This document shows positions 1 through 7,684 of a stretch of DNA of 64,000 bases, in pieces. The notes below the pieces were generated by a model, which was not told the origin of the DNA, ran no database searches, and was given only the letters and a program-made list of their open reading frames with translations. This DNA comes from Chloroflexota bacterium (lineage in GTDB: Bacteria > Chloroflexota > Anaerolineae > Aggregatilineales > Phototrophicaceae), in assembly GCA_020161935.1 (NCBI GenBank), contig JAIUNI010000013.1, positions 62,001 through 126,000 on the forward strand. The letters are read 5' to 3'. The position numbers and the translations under genes are program-made. Each line of letters begins with the position of its first letter. Position 1 is the first letter of the stretch.

Positions 1-351
1 ACTCCAAGCAGTGGATGTATAAGCGCCTACCTTCTGGGAGATCATGGTCGTCTGCCCACTCTCCCAGACATAAACTCCAAACATGCTATCCCGATACCCT
101 ACAAAAGCCAACCGCCCATCGCTGCTCCAGCTAAAGCTAGTTGAATTAGACCCGCTGACAGCGCCTAGACTGACGGATTGGCGTGTTCTCAAGTCCAGAA
201 CCTGTATATCGAACGTACCTGAAAGACCAAAGTGTCCTATAACATAGGCTATTTTTTCACTCGGAAAGCTATGTCCTACCACACGCATGATCCCGATCAG
301 CAGCAGGAACACCGCTGTCAGTTCGACTATTATCAGCACTCTTTTTTTCAT
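1..351 (-). CDS. TolB/WD40-like beta-propeller protein, N-terminal part (cut by window edge)
   Basis: The minus strand is open from an ATG at 349-351 through base 1, giving 117 residues with no stop, so the gene runs off the left edge. It begins MKKRVLIIVELTAVFLLLIG, a basic start plus one hydrophobic segment, which suggests a membrane anchor or uncleaved signal. After it come blade-like phrases such as FSWSSDGRLAFVG and YVWESGQTTMIS, typical of TolB/WD40-type beta-propeller repeats in which a surface strand follows SxDG. The likely role is an extracytoplasmic binding scaffold; the ligand cannot be told. It resembles in style the AT-rich propeller gene at 4884-6008. The C-terminal part is not visible. 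Confidence 0.6.
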   Translation of the reverse strand, partial: MKKRVLIIVELTAVFLLLIGIMRVVGHSFPSEKIAYVIGHFGLSGTFDIQVLDLRTRQSVSLGAVSGSNSTSFSWSSDGRLAFVGYRDSMFGVYVWESGQTTMISQKVGAYTSTAWS

Positions 352-518
352 CTTTAAGCATCCACGCGAGACCCGTTTCAAAGATGCTACACCTGTATGT
401 GAAACGGTAGGCTTATCGTCGGTGAAAGGTGGGGTTGGTGAGTTTAAGTGGTACGTGGGGTCTGGTGAGGCGGTAGGGTTTGGTGGGCGCACAGCCGTGG
501 TGATAGGGTTGGTGGCAC

Positions 519-545
519 GGCGGAGGCACGCCTCCGCCCTACAAA
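519..545. repeat. Short palindromic repeat with CCCTACAAA tail
   Basis: GGCGGAGG and CCTCCGCC form a perfect 8-bp stem around CACG, followed directly by CTACAAA. The same plan (GC-rich palindrome then CCCTAC) recurs near 12000, 37110, 55290 and 57090. It lies in the gene-poor stretch 352-613, which otherwise shows only G/T-rich sequence. Confidence 0.6.
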
Positions 546-576
546 ATCCGAGTTGTCAGGGTCATGATGAAGCATC

Positions 577-609
577 AAAATAAAAGGTCGGGTAGCAACT
601 ACCCGACCT
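577..609 (-). terminator. Intrinsic terminator of the RibD/DHFR-like gene
   Basis: AGGTCGGGTAG (585-595) pairs perfectly with CTACCCGACCT (599-609) around a 3-nt loop. Read on the minus strand the stem is followed by TTTATTTTG, five bases after the stop codon of the gene at 614-1168. Confidence 0.85.
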
Positions 610-613
610 GAGG

Positions 614-1168
614 TTACTTGTCAGTCGGTTGGTAGATGAGGGCGAGCGTTCCCGATTGGAGCGTCTTGCTGTCGACCAGCCGCAGTTTGGTCATGTCCGT
701 CCCATCGGCGAAAAAGCGTCTGCCGCGCCCCATGAGGAAGGGTTCGACGAGCAGGCGGTACTCGTCAATCAGCCCTGTCCCTTGAAGCGACTGCACGAGG
801 GTCGCGCTGCCGTCGATGATGATGTCTTTGCCCGACTGCTGCTTCAGCTTCCTGATTTCTTCCACCACATTGTCGCGGATAATGGTCGATTCTTTCCACG
901 GCGCTTCGGTGAGGGTGGTCGAGACCACAACTTTTTGCATCCGGTTGAGCAGCGGGCCGGGGCCATCGCCGGTGGTTTGGGTCGACCAACCCGGCCAGAG
1001 CATCTCATAGGTGACGCGCCCCAGCATATAAATGTCGCCCTGCGCGTACTGCCCGGTGATATAATCCATCCGTTCCGGGCTGTTCGAATTCTGCCACCAG
1101 TTGTCCATCGTCGTGGCATCAAACACACCATCCAGCGTCAGCCACGCTTTGACCCATAGTTTTCGCAT
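614..1168 (-). CDS. Dihydrofolate reductase / RibD C-terminal family protein
   Basis: A 184-residue single-domain protein of the COG0262 type. The N-terminus MRKLWVKAWLTLDGVFD matches the family's first strand and the S/TLDG nucleotide-proximal turn; YMLGRVTYEMLWPGW and KVVVSTTL correspond to the GRxTYE helix start and the strand after it; DIIIDGSATLVQSL is the G-x-G/S-x pyridine-nucleotide-binding segment near residues 115-128. Family members are NAD(P)H-dependent reductases of pterin-like or unknown small substrates and are cytoplasmic. It lies alone, ends in a clear terminator, and is separated from the VOC gene by a dispersed repeat. True DHFR for folate is unlikely because this is the YyaP/YwjB-like branch. 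The substrate is unknown. Confidence 0.85.
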   Translation of the reverse strand: MRKLWVKAWLTLDGVFDATTMDNWWQNSNSPERMDYITGQYAQGDIYMLGRVTYEMLWPGWSTQTTGDGPGPLLNRMQKVVVSTTLTEAPWKESTIIRDNVVEEIRKLKQQSGKDIIIDGSATLVQSLQGTGLIDEYRLLVEPFLMGRGRRFFADGTDMTKLRLVDSKTLQSGTLALIYQPTDK

Positions 1169-1246
1169 CGTTCGTCTCCTTTTCGCGCATCGGAATACCG
1201 TTCAGGTTGGTTGGCCGATAAAAATCATTTGAGAAGTTCTGAAATG

Positions 1247-1323
1247 CCGGACAGCCTGTCTGCTGTCTACAAACGCAAGATTGTGGTGGAATTTCGTGTA
1301 GGGACACGATGTATCGCGTCCGG
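1247..1323. repeat. Composite inverted palindromic repeat (CCCTAC/GTAGGG family)
   Basis: Two palindromes face each other: CCGGACAGCCTGTC... at the left and GTAGGGACACGATGTATCGCG...TCCGG at the right, separated by about 30 bp. The same arrangement occurs at 19935-20013, 25932-26046 and 37100-37162. It is noncoding. Confidence 0.65.
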
Positions 1324-1341
1324 TTAATCTAAACCACGTTT

Positions 1342-1785
1342 TCAGGCTTTTTTGAGTTCTTCCGCCAGTTCGATGATGATGCCCTCCGGCCCGCGCACGA
1401 AGATTTCCTTATAAATGTCCTCGTAGATTTGGATCTCATTAAACAGTTCTGTACCGCGCGCCTTCAACTTGGCGACCACCGCGTCGAGATCGTCCACGAG
1501 AAAAGCCAGATGCCGGATACCCAGCGTATTGGCGAACGACGGCTGAAGACCTTTTTCATCCAGCGGTGAGTGAAACTGGATGAGTTCGATGGTCGTTTCA
1601 CCGTCCGGTGTTCGCAGCATGGCGCAGTCGTCTTTCACGTTTTGCAGGCCGATGACCTTTTCCACGAACGCGCCGCCCATCGTGGCTTCCCACATGACTT
1701 CAAAGCCGAGGTCGAGGAAAAAGGCTTTCGCGGCAGGCAGATCAAGGACGTTGATCCCCACATGATCCATTCGGCGGACTTTCAT
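1342..1785 (-). CDS. VOC-superfamily (glyoxalase/bleomycin resistance-like) protein
   Basis: 147 residues containing two paired beta-alpha-beta modules. The start MKVRRMDHVGINVLDL carries the typical DHVGI metal-ligand histidine; the second module begins at RHLAFLVDDLDAVVAKL; the C-terminus FVRGPEGIIIELAEEL carries the GPEGxxIEL motif whose glutamate is the usual last metal ligand. VOC proteins bind a divalent metal and act as lyases, dioxygenases, isomerases or antibiotic-binding proteins, so the reaction here is open; the sequence is closest in feel to methylmalonyl-CoA epimerase or lactoylglutathione-lyase-like members. It is cytoplasmic (no signal). It is divergent from the Lrp/AsnC regulator across a 164-bp gap, so shared regulation is possible but unproven. 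Confidence 0.85.
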   Translation of the reverse strand: MKVRRMDHVGINVLDLPAAKAFFLDLGFEVMWEATMGGAFVEKVIGLQNVKDDCAMLRTPDGETTIELIQFHSPLDEKGLQPSFANTLGIRHLAFLVDDLDAVVAKLKARGTELFNEIQIYEDIYKEIFVRGPEGIIIELAEELKKA

Positions 1786-1949
1786 TTTTAGGCTCCCTTT
1801 TACAACGGCCTATCGCTTTTGGAGGTGCGGTTTGAGGCCAGAAAAGCAACGTTTGTTCTGTATATGGTATCATGTTCACCATAACAGCCGAAAGACGAAT
1901 TGAAAGGTATATTCCCCTTATCGGGCGAAATTAAAAGGAAAACAGGGCG

Positions 1950-2453
1950 ATGACTTTACAATCAGAAACCCCGCTTGATGCGACCGACTGGAACATCCTG
2001 CGCGAACTCCAGCAGGACGCACGCTTGTCCTACAATGAGCTGGGGCGGCGCGTGGCGTTGTCGGCTCCGGCGGTGGCGGAGCGCGTCCGTAAATTGGAGG
2101 ATCGCGGTGTCATCACCGGCTACGCGGCACAGATTGATCCGGCGCAGGTCGGGCTGCCGCTGCTGGCGTTCATCCAACTCCAGTGCGACGCGGGGAAGTG
2201 CCTCTTAAGGACAAGCTCCGCCGAAGCGTTCCCCGAAATCCGCGAGATGTACAAACTCAGCGGCGGCCACTGTGCCTTGCTCAAGGTGGCGGTCGCCTCG
2301 ATGCAGCATTTGGAAGCCCTGAACGAACGGCTGGGCGATCATGGTCGGCGGGTGGTCAACATTGTGACCTCAACCGCCATGTCGAACCGCCCGATTGACT
2401 GGGAAAACCCTGATGTGGACATGAATCCTCCACCGGATGTCGGCTGGAAGTAG
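1950..2453 (+). CDS. Lrp/AsnC-family transcriptional regulator
   Basis: 167 residues. The winged helix-turn-helix spans roughly residues 10-70: LDATDWNILRELQQDARLSY, then NELGRRVALSAPAVAERVRKL with the recognition helix, and DRGVITGYAAQID as the wing. The rest forms an RAM/effector domain (LLAFIQLQCDAGK, GHCALLKVAVASMQHLEAL). Such proteins assemble as dimers to octamers and respond to amino acids. It is divergent from the VOC gene. An alternative long reading in another frame from 1975 is a shadow. The C-terminal tail NPPPDVGWK is proline-rich and slightly longer than usual. Confidence 0.9.
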   Translation: MTLQSETPLDATDWNILRELQQDARLSYNELGRRVALSAPAVAERVRKLEDRGVITGYAAQIDPAQVGLPLLAFIQLQCDAGKCLLRTSSAEAFPEIREMYKLSGGHCALLKVAVASMQHLEALNERLGDHGRRVVNIVTSTAMSNRPIDWENPDVDMNPPPDVGWK

Positions 2454-2459
2454 GTCGTG

Positions 2460-3125
2460 TTAGGGCGTGAACAGCTTCCACTTGCCTTCAGTAATCACGT
2501 CGACTTTTCCATCGACCACCTTGATGGCGGTTTCATCGTCGATGGCGTACCCCGGCGACTGGATATGGGCTGCCCATTTTTCGGCATAGGCCATTGCGTG
2601 AGTCGGCAGCGTCGGGTAATCGAGATGCGGGAAGATCTCGAAATCGACCAGCCCCAACGGTTCATGCTCACTGCTGGGCTGCGTCCAATGGATGAATTCC
2701 TTCGCAATTCGGGGAGTCATTACGACGCTGCCAGCGCTTAGTCCCACGTAAACCAAGTTCAGCGAAGGGAAAAGGTCTGCAAAGCCCGACTGCCGCATCC
2801 AGTAGGCCAGATACACCGTGTCGCCGCCGTTCACCAGCAGCACATCGGCCTGCTGAACCATCGGAACCCAAACGTCCTTGCTGATGCTGGGCAGCGCGGT
2901 CAGTTCTAGCACACCGAGCGACTTCCAACCCAGCTCGCACATGGGGGTTATGGGTTCGTTGCCAGTGACGAATTCCCATACGCGATTAAAAGCACGGTCA
3001 AGGGGATAGCTGGCGGTGGAATTGCAAAGGGCGTTGCACTCGGCAATCGGTTTGCCCAGCAGGTCAAGCAGCGCGGCATTGATCGTCTTGTTCCTGATGC
3101 CCGCAGACGTAAGCAGCATTTTCAT
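2460..3125 (-). CDS. Peptidase S51 family protein (dipeptidase E / cyanophycinase-like)
   Basis: 221 residues. The N-terminus MKMLLTSAGIRNKTI is the family's first strand; LLVNGGDTVYLAYWM matches the GGNT/GGDT motif; YVGLSAGSVVMTP holds the nucleophilic-elbow serine in GxSAGS; LGLVDFEIFPHLDYP carries the downstream histidine-containing segment. S51 enzymes cleave Asp-X dipeptides or related bonds and work in the cytoplasm. The gene is convergent with the Lrp/AsnC regulator (stop codons 6 bp apart). Its upstream side is directly next to the IS701-like element, so its promoter region between 3126 and 3216 is short but appears intact. Confidence 0.88.
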   Translation of the reverse strand: MKMLLTSAGIRNKTINAALLDLLGKPIAECNALCNSTASYPLDRAFNRVWEFVTGNEPITPMCELGWKSLGVLELTALPSISKDVWVPMVQQADVLLVNGGDTVYLAYWMRQSGFADLFPSLNLVYVGLSAGSVVMTPRIAKEFIHWTQPSSEHEPLGLVDFEIFPHLDYPTLPTHAMAYAEKWAAHIQSPGYAIDDETAIKVVDGKVDVITEGKWKLFTP

Positions 3126-3216
3126 AAAGGTACTTCCCCTTCAAAGTGAGTAAGCCAATGCGGCGTATTGAACCATTACACCTTACAGCGTAGAACAAAA
3201 AGCCTAAAAGGTCAAG

Positions 3217-4717
3217 TTCTCGACAAAGTCAGATTAGAGAAATGAGAAAGGATGCGGTAAAAATAGGGGGATGAAAACGAGAACAAACAGCAACAATGGG
3301 AACGATGGGGGCTGTCGCTGGAAGCGATTGCAGGGTTAGATAAACGGCTGCAAATATTCTGGCGGGGCTATGGCTGGCGAACACGGACGAAGACGCGGGA
3401 CACACGGCGGTATGGGGAAGCCTATTTGAGCGGCATGCTGCGGATGGAAAGCCGGAGGAATAGTGCGAGTATCGGACGGGCAACAGGAGTAAATGAGCAG
3501 AATATGCAGCATTTCATGAGCCAGTCACCGTGGTCAGGACGAGGGATGATTGAAGATGTTCAGGCGGCAGTGGTGCAGCGTGGGGAGTTGGCAGGCGGAA
3601 TACTGATCTTGGATGAGTGCTGTGAGGACAAACGCGGGAAACACAGCGCCGGCATGAAAAAGCAATACAATGGTCGCCATCAACAAGTGGAGCCGTGTCA
3701 GGTGGGGGTGTACTTAACCTATGGCAAAGGCAGTATCTGGACTTGGATCGATGGGGATTTGTATCTGCCACACGACTGGTTCAGCCCCAGCTATGCCCAG
3801 CGACGACTGAAAGCCGAAATCCCAGTCGAGCGGCGGTTTCAGACTAAGATCGAACTGGGGTGGCAGATGATCCAGCGGGCGCAGGCTGCCGGTATCCCGT
3901 TCGAGGCCGTGGCTTTTGACAGCGCCTATGGCGATGATCAGGTGCTGCGTGACCAGTGTCGGGCAGCCGACATCGAATATTATGCGGATGTGCGCAGCAA
4001 TACCCAAGTCTATCTCAGTCCGCCTGAAGTCGTGCGTCCACCCAATCAGCAAGGCAAACTCCCCAAGCAGCATCGTATCCTCCGTCCGTGGACGGTGAGC
4101 GTCAAAGAAATTGCTCAAGACCCTCATACCCTGTGGCAGCCGCTTGTCCTGCGTGCCGATGAGCGCGGTTTACTTGAAGCGGATTTTGCTCATTGTCCGG
4201 TCTGGATGGTGCGAGCGGATGGTCGGGTGGTGGCAGACACTTTGCTCTTGCGTCGGGATCGTCGTGGTTTTGTCACCTACTCTTTGACCAATGCCGCTCC
4301 CAATACCCCTTTACTGACCCTCGCTCAACGCAAGTCCCAACGCTATTTCATTGAACGCGCTAACCAGGATGCCAAATCCGAATTCGCTTGGGACGAATTC
4401 CAATCCCTCAAGTATCGTGCTTGGGAACATCATTTGGCCTTTACCATTCTCGCCTCGTGGTTCATTGCTGAAACCCGTCTCGACTGGGACATTGAGCATC
4501 CCCGTGATCCGGCCTTGCTGGACGACTACGCCACTGATGTCCTGCCAGCTCTCTCGGTTGCCAATGTGCGCGCCATGCTCCGCGCGGCTCTCCCTTTACC
4601 TCAACTCTCGCCTGAGCAGTCGGCCTTGTTGGTCGTCAAACATCTTGATAACCGTACTCGTTCCCGTTCCTCTCGCCTCAAACGCCGCTTTAAACCTTGA
4701 ATGTGACTTTGTCGAGA
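3217..4717 (+). mobile_element. IS701-like insertion sequence
   Basis: A 14-bp inverted repeat, TCTCGACAAAGTCA at 3218-3231 and its exact complement TGACTTTGTCGAGA at 4704-4717, brackets the transposase gene with about 1.5 kb between ends, a normal size for this family. CAAG occurs just outside both ends (3213-3216 and 4718-4721) and might be a 4-bp target duplication, but the left copy is one base off the repeat edge, so that is tentative. The element lies between the S51 peptidase gene and an AT-rich propeller gene, at the start of an accessory stretch. Confidence 0.85.
3426..4700 (+). CDS. IS701-like DDE transposase (N-terminus probably frameshifted)
   Basis: The open frame from a TTG at 3426 gives 424 residues with the DDE core: first Asp in GILILDECCEDKRGK, second in AVAFDSAYGDD, and the Glu in YFIERANQDAKSEFAWDE, matching the IS701/IS4-superfamily pattern; the C-terminus is basic (RSRSSRLKRRFKP). 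However, coding similarity clearly continues upstream in the same frame (WGLSLEAIAGLDKRL... to EAYLSGMLRMESRRN) back to a TAG at 3264, with no start codon. An ATG at 3242 (MRKDAVKIGG) is in another frame and would join smoothly if the G5 run at 3266-3270 lost one G. So the true gene is likely 3242-4700, inactivated or requiring a +1 shift, unless this is a sequencing error. Confidence 0.85.
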   Translation: MSGMLRMESRRNSASIGRATGVNEQNMQHFMSQSPWSGRGMIEDVQAAVVQRGELAGGILILDECCEDKRGKHSAGMKKQYNGRHQQVEPCQVGVYLTYGKGSIWTWIDGDLYLPHDWFSPSYAQRRLKAEIPVERRFQTKIELGWQMIQRAQAAGIPFEAVAFDSAYGDDQVLRDQCRAADIEYYADVRSNTQVYLSPPEVVRPPNQQGKLPKQHRILRPWTVSVKEIAQDPHTLWQPLVLRADERGLLEADFAHCPVWMVRADGRVVADTLLLRRDRRGFVTYSLTNAAPNTPLLTLAQRKSQRYFIERANQDAKSEFAWDEFQSLKYRAWEHHLAFTILASWFIAETRLDWDIEHPRDPALLDDYATDVLPALSVANVRAMLRAALPLPQLSPEQSALLVVKHLDNRTRSRSSRLKRRFKP

Positions 4718-4883
4718 CAAGGTATGTTTAGAACAATAGTGCATTTATTTGAAAACTATCTGTTGTCGTAATAAGAGAAAGTTGGCTAACATTATTCACC
4801 TTTAGAAAGGTATAAAAAGGAATCGCAATGGTGATGAGAATTCCAAAATTGAGACGATAAGTCTAGAACTTTAACATACAAAA

Positions 4884-6008
4884 CTAAGGCGAGCATATAG
4901 TATTACTATAGTCCATTATTGGTGACCAAAATAATTGATGTGCTGTTAGACGTTTATCTAGTGAGATAGTGTTTCCATCTAATAAGTGCTGGGCAATATA
5001 GCCATTTGGTGTACGGAAGGCTAACCATTCATCATTAGAAGACCAACTGGGAATGTAAAATTGATAGTCATTATATGCATCTCCAAGTCTTTGTAGCCTA
5101 TTCTTCTTAAGATCATACACGAAAACTCCATAATCTGGTCCATCATAATCTGTTGTGATAGCTATTTTACTACTTGTTGAGGCCCATACTAACGATTGAA
5201 TAAATTGTTCTGATATATCAACATGTAATCTTGTATTTTCTTTCATAAAAAAAATATCGAAGCCAGGAATTTGCGGCTTAAGCGGCATTAATTCAGTAAT
5301 ACCTTCAGAAGTATTGTCACTAGTAGCACCTCTAAAACTTGTAAAATCAAAAAAACCAGCAATCATTTTATGATCGGGAGAAATGTTAGATGTATTATAG
5401 AAAGGCTGTTGAGAAAATTCATTTGGAATTATTTCACTTTCATTATAAAAATTTGATATATTATTTGTCTTTATATTCCAGACAAGCCATTCGTATCCAT
5501 CACTTTGATAAATTAATTCATCATTAGACAACCATTGGGGAAATAACATTGCTTCATTAATTGTATTCAGCAATACTAGACCTTCTCCTTTATTATTCGA
5601 GATATAAATCTTTGTTGACTGTGTAGTGCCATTGTATGAAAGAAATATTATATTTTCATTGTCTAATGTCCAAATTGGCGTACCTAATGGTGGTAATTCT
5701 TTAAATGAGAAATCAAAAATAGACAATGTACCTATTTTTGTATCGCCCTCGAATGATTGCAGGACAACGACATCACACCCATTAGGAGAGAATTGAAATA
5801 ATCGGGAAACATCAGTTAATTCCACGTCCCAAACCTTACCAGTGCCAATGTCCTGAAAGATTATTTGATTATTCACTTGTCCAGAAACGATTGGTCCTTT
5901 GAGAACTTGCGACTCTTCTTCTACCATTACCATTTTTACAACTTGCCCCTGAATAGGCATAAGCATGATTAACATTAATATACCGAATACGTTTATTAAA
6001 CTACTCAT
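4884..6008 (-). CDS. Secreted TolB-like beta-propeller protein, AT-rich
   Basis: 374 residues. A hydrophobic N-terminus (MSSLINVFGILMLIMLMPIQ) suggests a signal peptide. The body repeats blade motifs: LFQFSPNGCDVVVLQS, LPPLGTPIWTLDNENIIFLS, MLFPQWLSNDELIYQS, ISPDHKMIAGFF, SLVWASTSSKIAITTD, YIPSWSSNDEWLAFRT, HQLFWSPIMDYS, about seven in all, as in TolB/WD40-like propellers. Function is probably protein or surface binding outside the cytoplasm. Base composition is clearly richer in A and T than the flanking chromosome, with Asn/Ile/Ser-rich codons, pointing to transfer. It lies immediately downstream of the RHS-M23 remnant; a role linked to that remnant (for example immunity) is possible but nothing in the sequence shows it. 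Confidence 0.65.
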   Translation of the reverse strand: MSSLINVFGILMLIMLMPIQGQVVKMVMVEEESQVLKGPIVSGQVNNQIIFQDIGTGKVWDVELTDVSRLFQFSPNGCDVVVLQSFEGDTKIGTLSIFDFSFKELPPLGTPIWTLDNENIIFLSYNGTTQSTKIYISNNKGEGLVLLNTINEAMLFPQWLSNDELIYQSDGYEWLVWNIKTNNISNFYNESEIIPNEFSQQPFYNTSNISPDHKMIAGFFDFTSFRGATSDNTSEGITELMPLKPQIPGFDIFFMKENTRLHVDISEQFIQSLVWASTSSKIAITTDYDGPDYGVFVYDLKKNRLQRLGDAYNDYQFYIPSWSSNDEWLAFRTPNGYIAQHLLDGNTISLDKRLTAHQLFWSPIMDYSNTICSP

Positions 6009-6099
6009 ACGTGAAACTCCCTCAAATATACTCGGTTAGATTCTGAGGAGCATTTATCATTTTTGCAACTTATATCGATATTGCAAAAATCTGTCTGTA

Positions 6100-7373
6100 T
6101 TAAGGACAAATACCTTCGCCGCAAACAGGGAATACTGTATTACTTTTTGCGTTTGGTGTCGTCAAGTTTTCTATCACTACAAGATCTAAATCACCTGCGT
6201 TTACAAAGCCCAATTGATCTCCAATTGCGGGTATTGCCGCAGCGGGACTTCTAAATCTCTCGTTTAAGTCAGTAGATTTGCGAGGATAAAAGGTCAAAAG
6301 TGTACCTATAATGTGCTCGTTCGTACTTCAAAATGGAGATGATCTTGATTATTAGATCCAAAGCCGGTCTTTCCACTTACACCAATTCCTTGTCCTGTTT
6401 TAACGCTATCACCTTTCGCCACAGACATTTCTGATAAATGGGCATAGAAGGTCAAAATTCCAAAGCCATGATCAATAAAAACATGATTGCCATAATCGTT
6501 ATGGTAGTCTGCAACAATTACATTTCCGTCTCCTACAGCATTGATTCTCGTCGTGCTAGTGTCGATGTCAACTGCGGTATGGTATATACTCTTCGATGTT
6601 CCAGCCACGTTGGCACATTGACATCCAGTTGCAGGGGCACCTGCTCGATAAATATTTGCGCGCTCCTTATGTCTCTCATTTGATGTCTTTATTCCGTTAC
6701 ATTCATAAAAAACATTCTGGAAGCCATCTCCAAGGCGAGATTCACTTTCGTGACATAGGTTCTGATATCTATAACCACCAGCGTATTTGGGAGTGCCTTC
6801 CACTGGCGATACCCATTGACCACAAGACGCTTTGCAAAAACGCAAAACTTCAATATCGCTCCCGCAAAGTGATAGCTCGCATAGCATACAAGGGATTCTG
6901 CCAGTGGGATCAACTGCATTTAACACATTGCCCTCGACCCAACTATAACCATTTAAGCTCATTGGTCGATTGTCTAGCCCTTCAGCTTGGTCGATTGATG
7001 TTAGAACGCCAAGTGTAGAGTTGTAACGGCGAGCGCGAACATCTAACAGTCCGCTGGCATCCATCATTTCTCCTGTAAATGCGTAAGGTGTTTGAACGGC
7101 TCCAACCGCTCCGAAAGGATTACCGTAACCGTCATAATTTGTATTCCATAATACATCTACATTGTTGCTCATTACACTTCGGACTGAACCCAATCCGTCC
7201 TGCGCTATCCATTCCCAATTGTTGAACTGATCTTTTTGAGCATGAATACCGCGGGGCGTATGTATGAATCTTGTCACATTAGCACCTACATCTTGGGATA
7301 AAACGACTGACAATCCGGGTTGCAGATCGAGTAAATATTTAGTGACCGTACTACTCACGGTTTGCATCCACAA
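6100..7373 (-). pseudogene. RHS-repeat core fused to M23 (lysostaphin-type) peptidase tip, truncated and frameshifted
   Basis: The frame 6306-7373 starts inside an RHS protein: TVSSTVTKYLLDLQPGLSVV, then the core DVRARRYNSTLGVLTSID and GYSWVEGNVLNAVDPTGR. After the core comes a variable tip with an M23 metallopeptidase domain: YHTAVDID (HxxxD), YGNHVFIDHGFGILTFYAHL and DHLHFEVR (HxH), so the zinc ligands are all present. There is no 5' part: upstream of 7373 lies a TGA and a dispersed repeat. After HFEVRTSTL the frame stops at 6306, but the next frame continues sensibly (TNEHIIGTLLTFYPRKSTDL down to a stop at 6100), which fits a single-base deletion near 6317. The original product would be a polymorphic toxin that cuts peptidoglycan; this copy is likely dead. 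Confidence 0.75.
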
Positions 7374-7458
7374 ACCCCACCTTCACAAATCGGGTTCAGG
7401 AAGGCTCACGCTGCCTGTTATTGCCTGTTTTACAGGCCGTTTAAACCCCCTTTCGCTG

Positions 7459-7530
7459 TTGATCTTGGCGTTCTTTGCGTCTTGGCGGTTAAAATCTCCT
7501 TTTTCTGCGTCCTCTGTGCCTCTGTCGTTC
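7459..7530 (-). repeat. Dispersed CCGCCAAGACGC repeat, copy 1
   Basis: On the minus strand this reads as GACAGAGGCACAGAGGACGC, then an A-rich spacer, then AACCGCCAAGACGCAAAGAA and CGCCAAGATC. Related copies are at 39346-39410 and 54912-54946. It fills the gene-free gap 7374-7684 between the truncated RHS remnant and the glycoside hydrolase gene; the apparent ORF there (minus 7383-7574) is just the repeat read through. Confidence 0.7.
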
Positions 7531-7684
7531 AATCTTCTGGTTTTCACCGATCTACCGAAAATGGATAACAACATCCTGTTTATTCATGCATCCCGTTTCC
7601 GGTTCGATGGTAAAATTTACACCAAACGCTGTTTCAAATGAACTGCATCCTGTGTTCGCCTTGCCACCAAGGAACTGTTTCGGC

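Noticed and set aside
3213..4721. CAAG as a certain target-site duplication of the IS
   Set aside because: The left copy is one base away from the inverted repeat edge, and four bases can match by chance.
7383..7574. Minus-strand ORF containing NRQDAKNAKI
   Set aside because: This peptide is the translation of the widespread CCGCCAAG repeat, not a gene.
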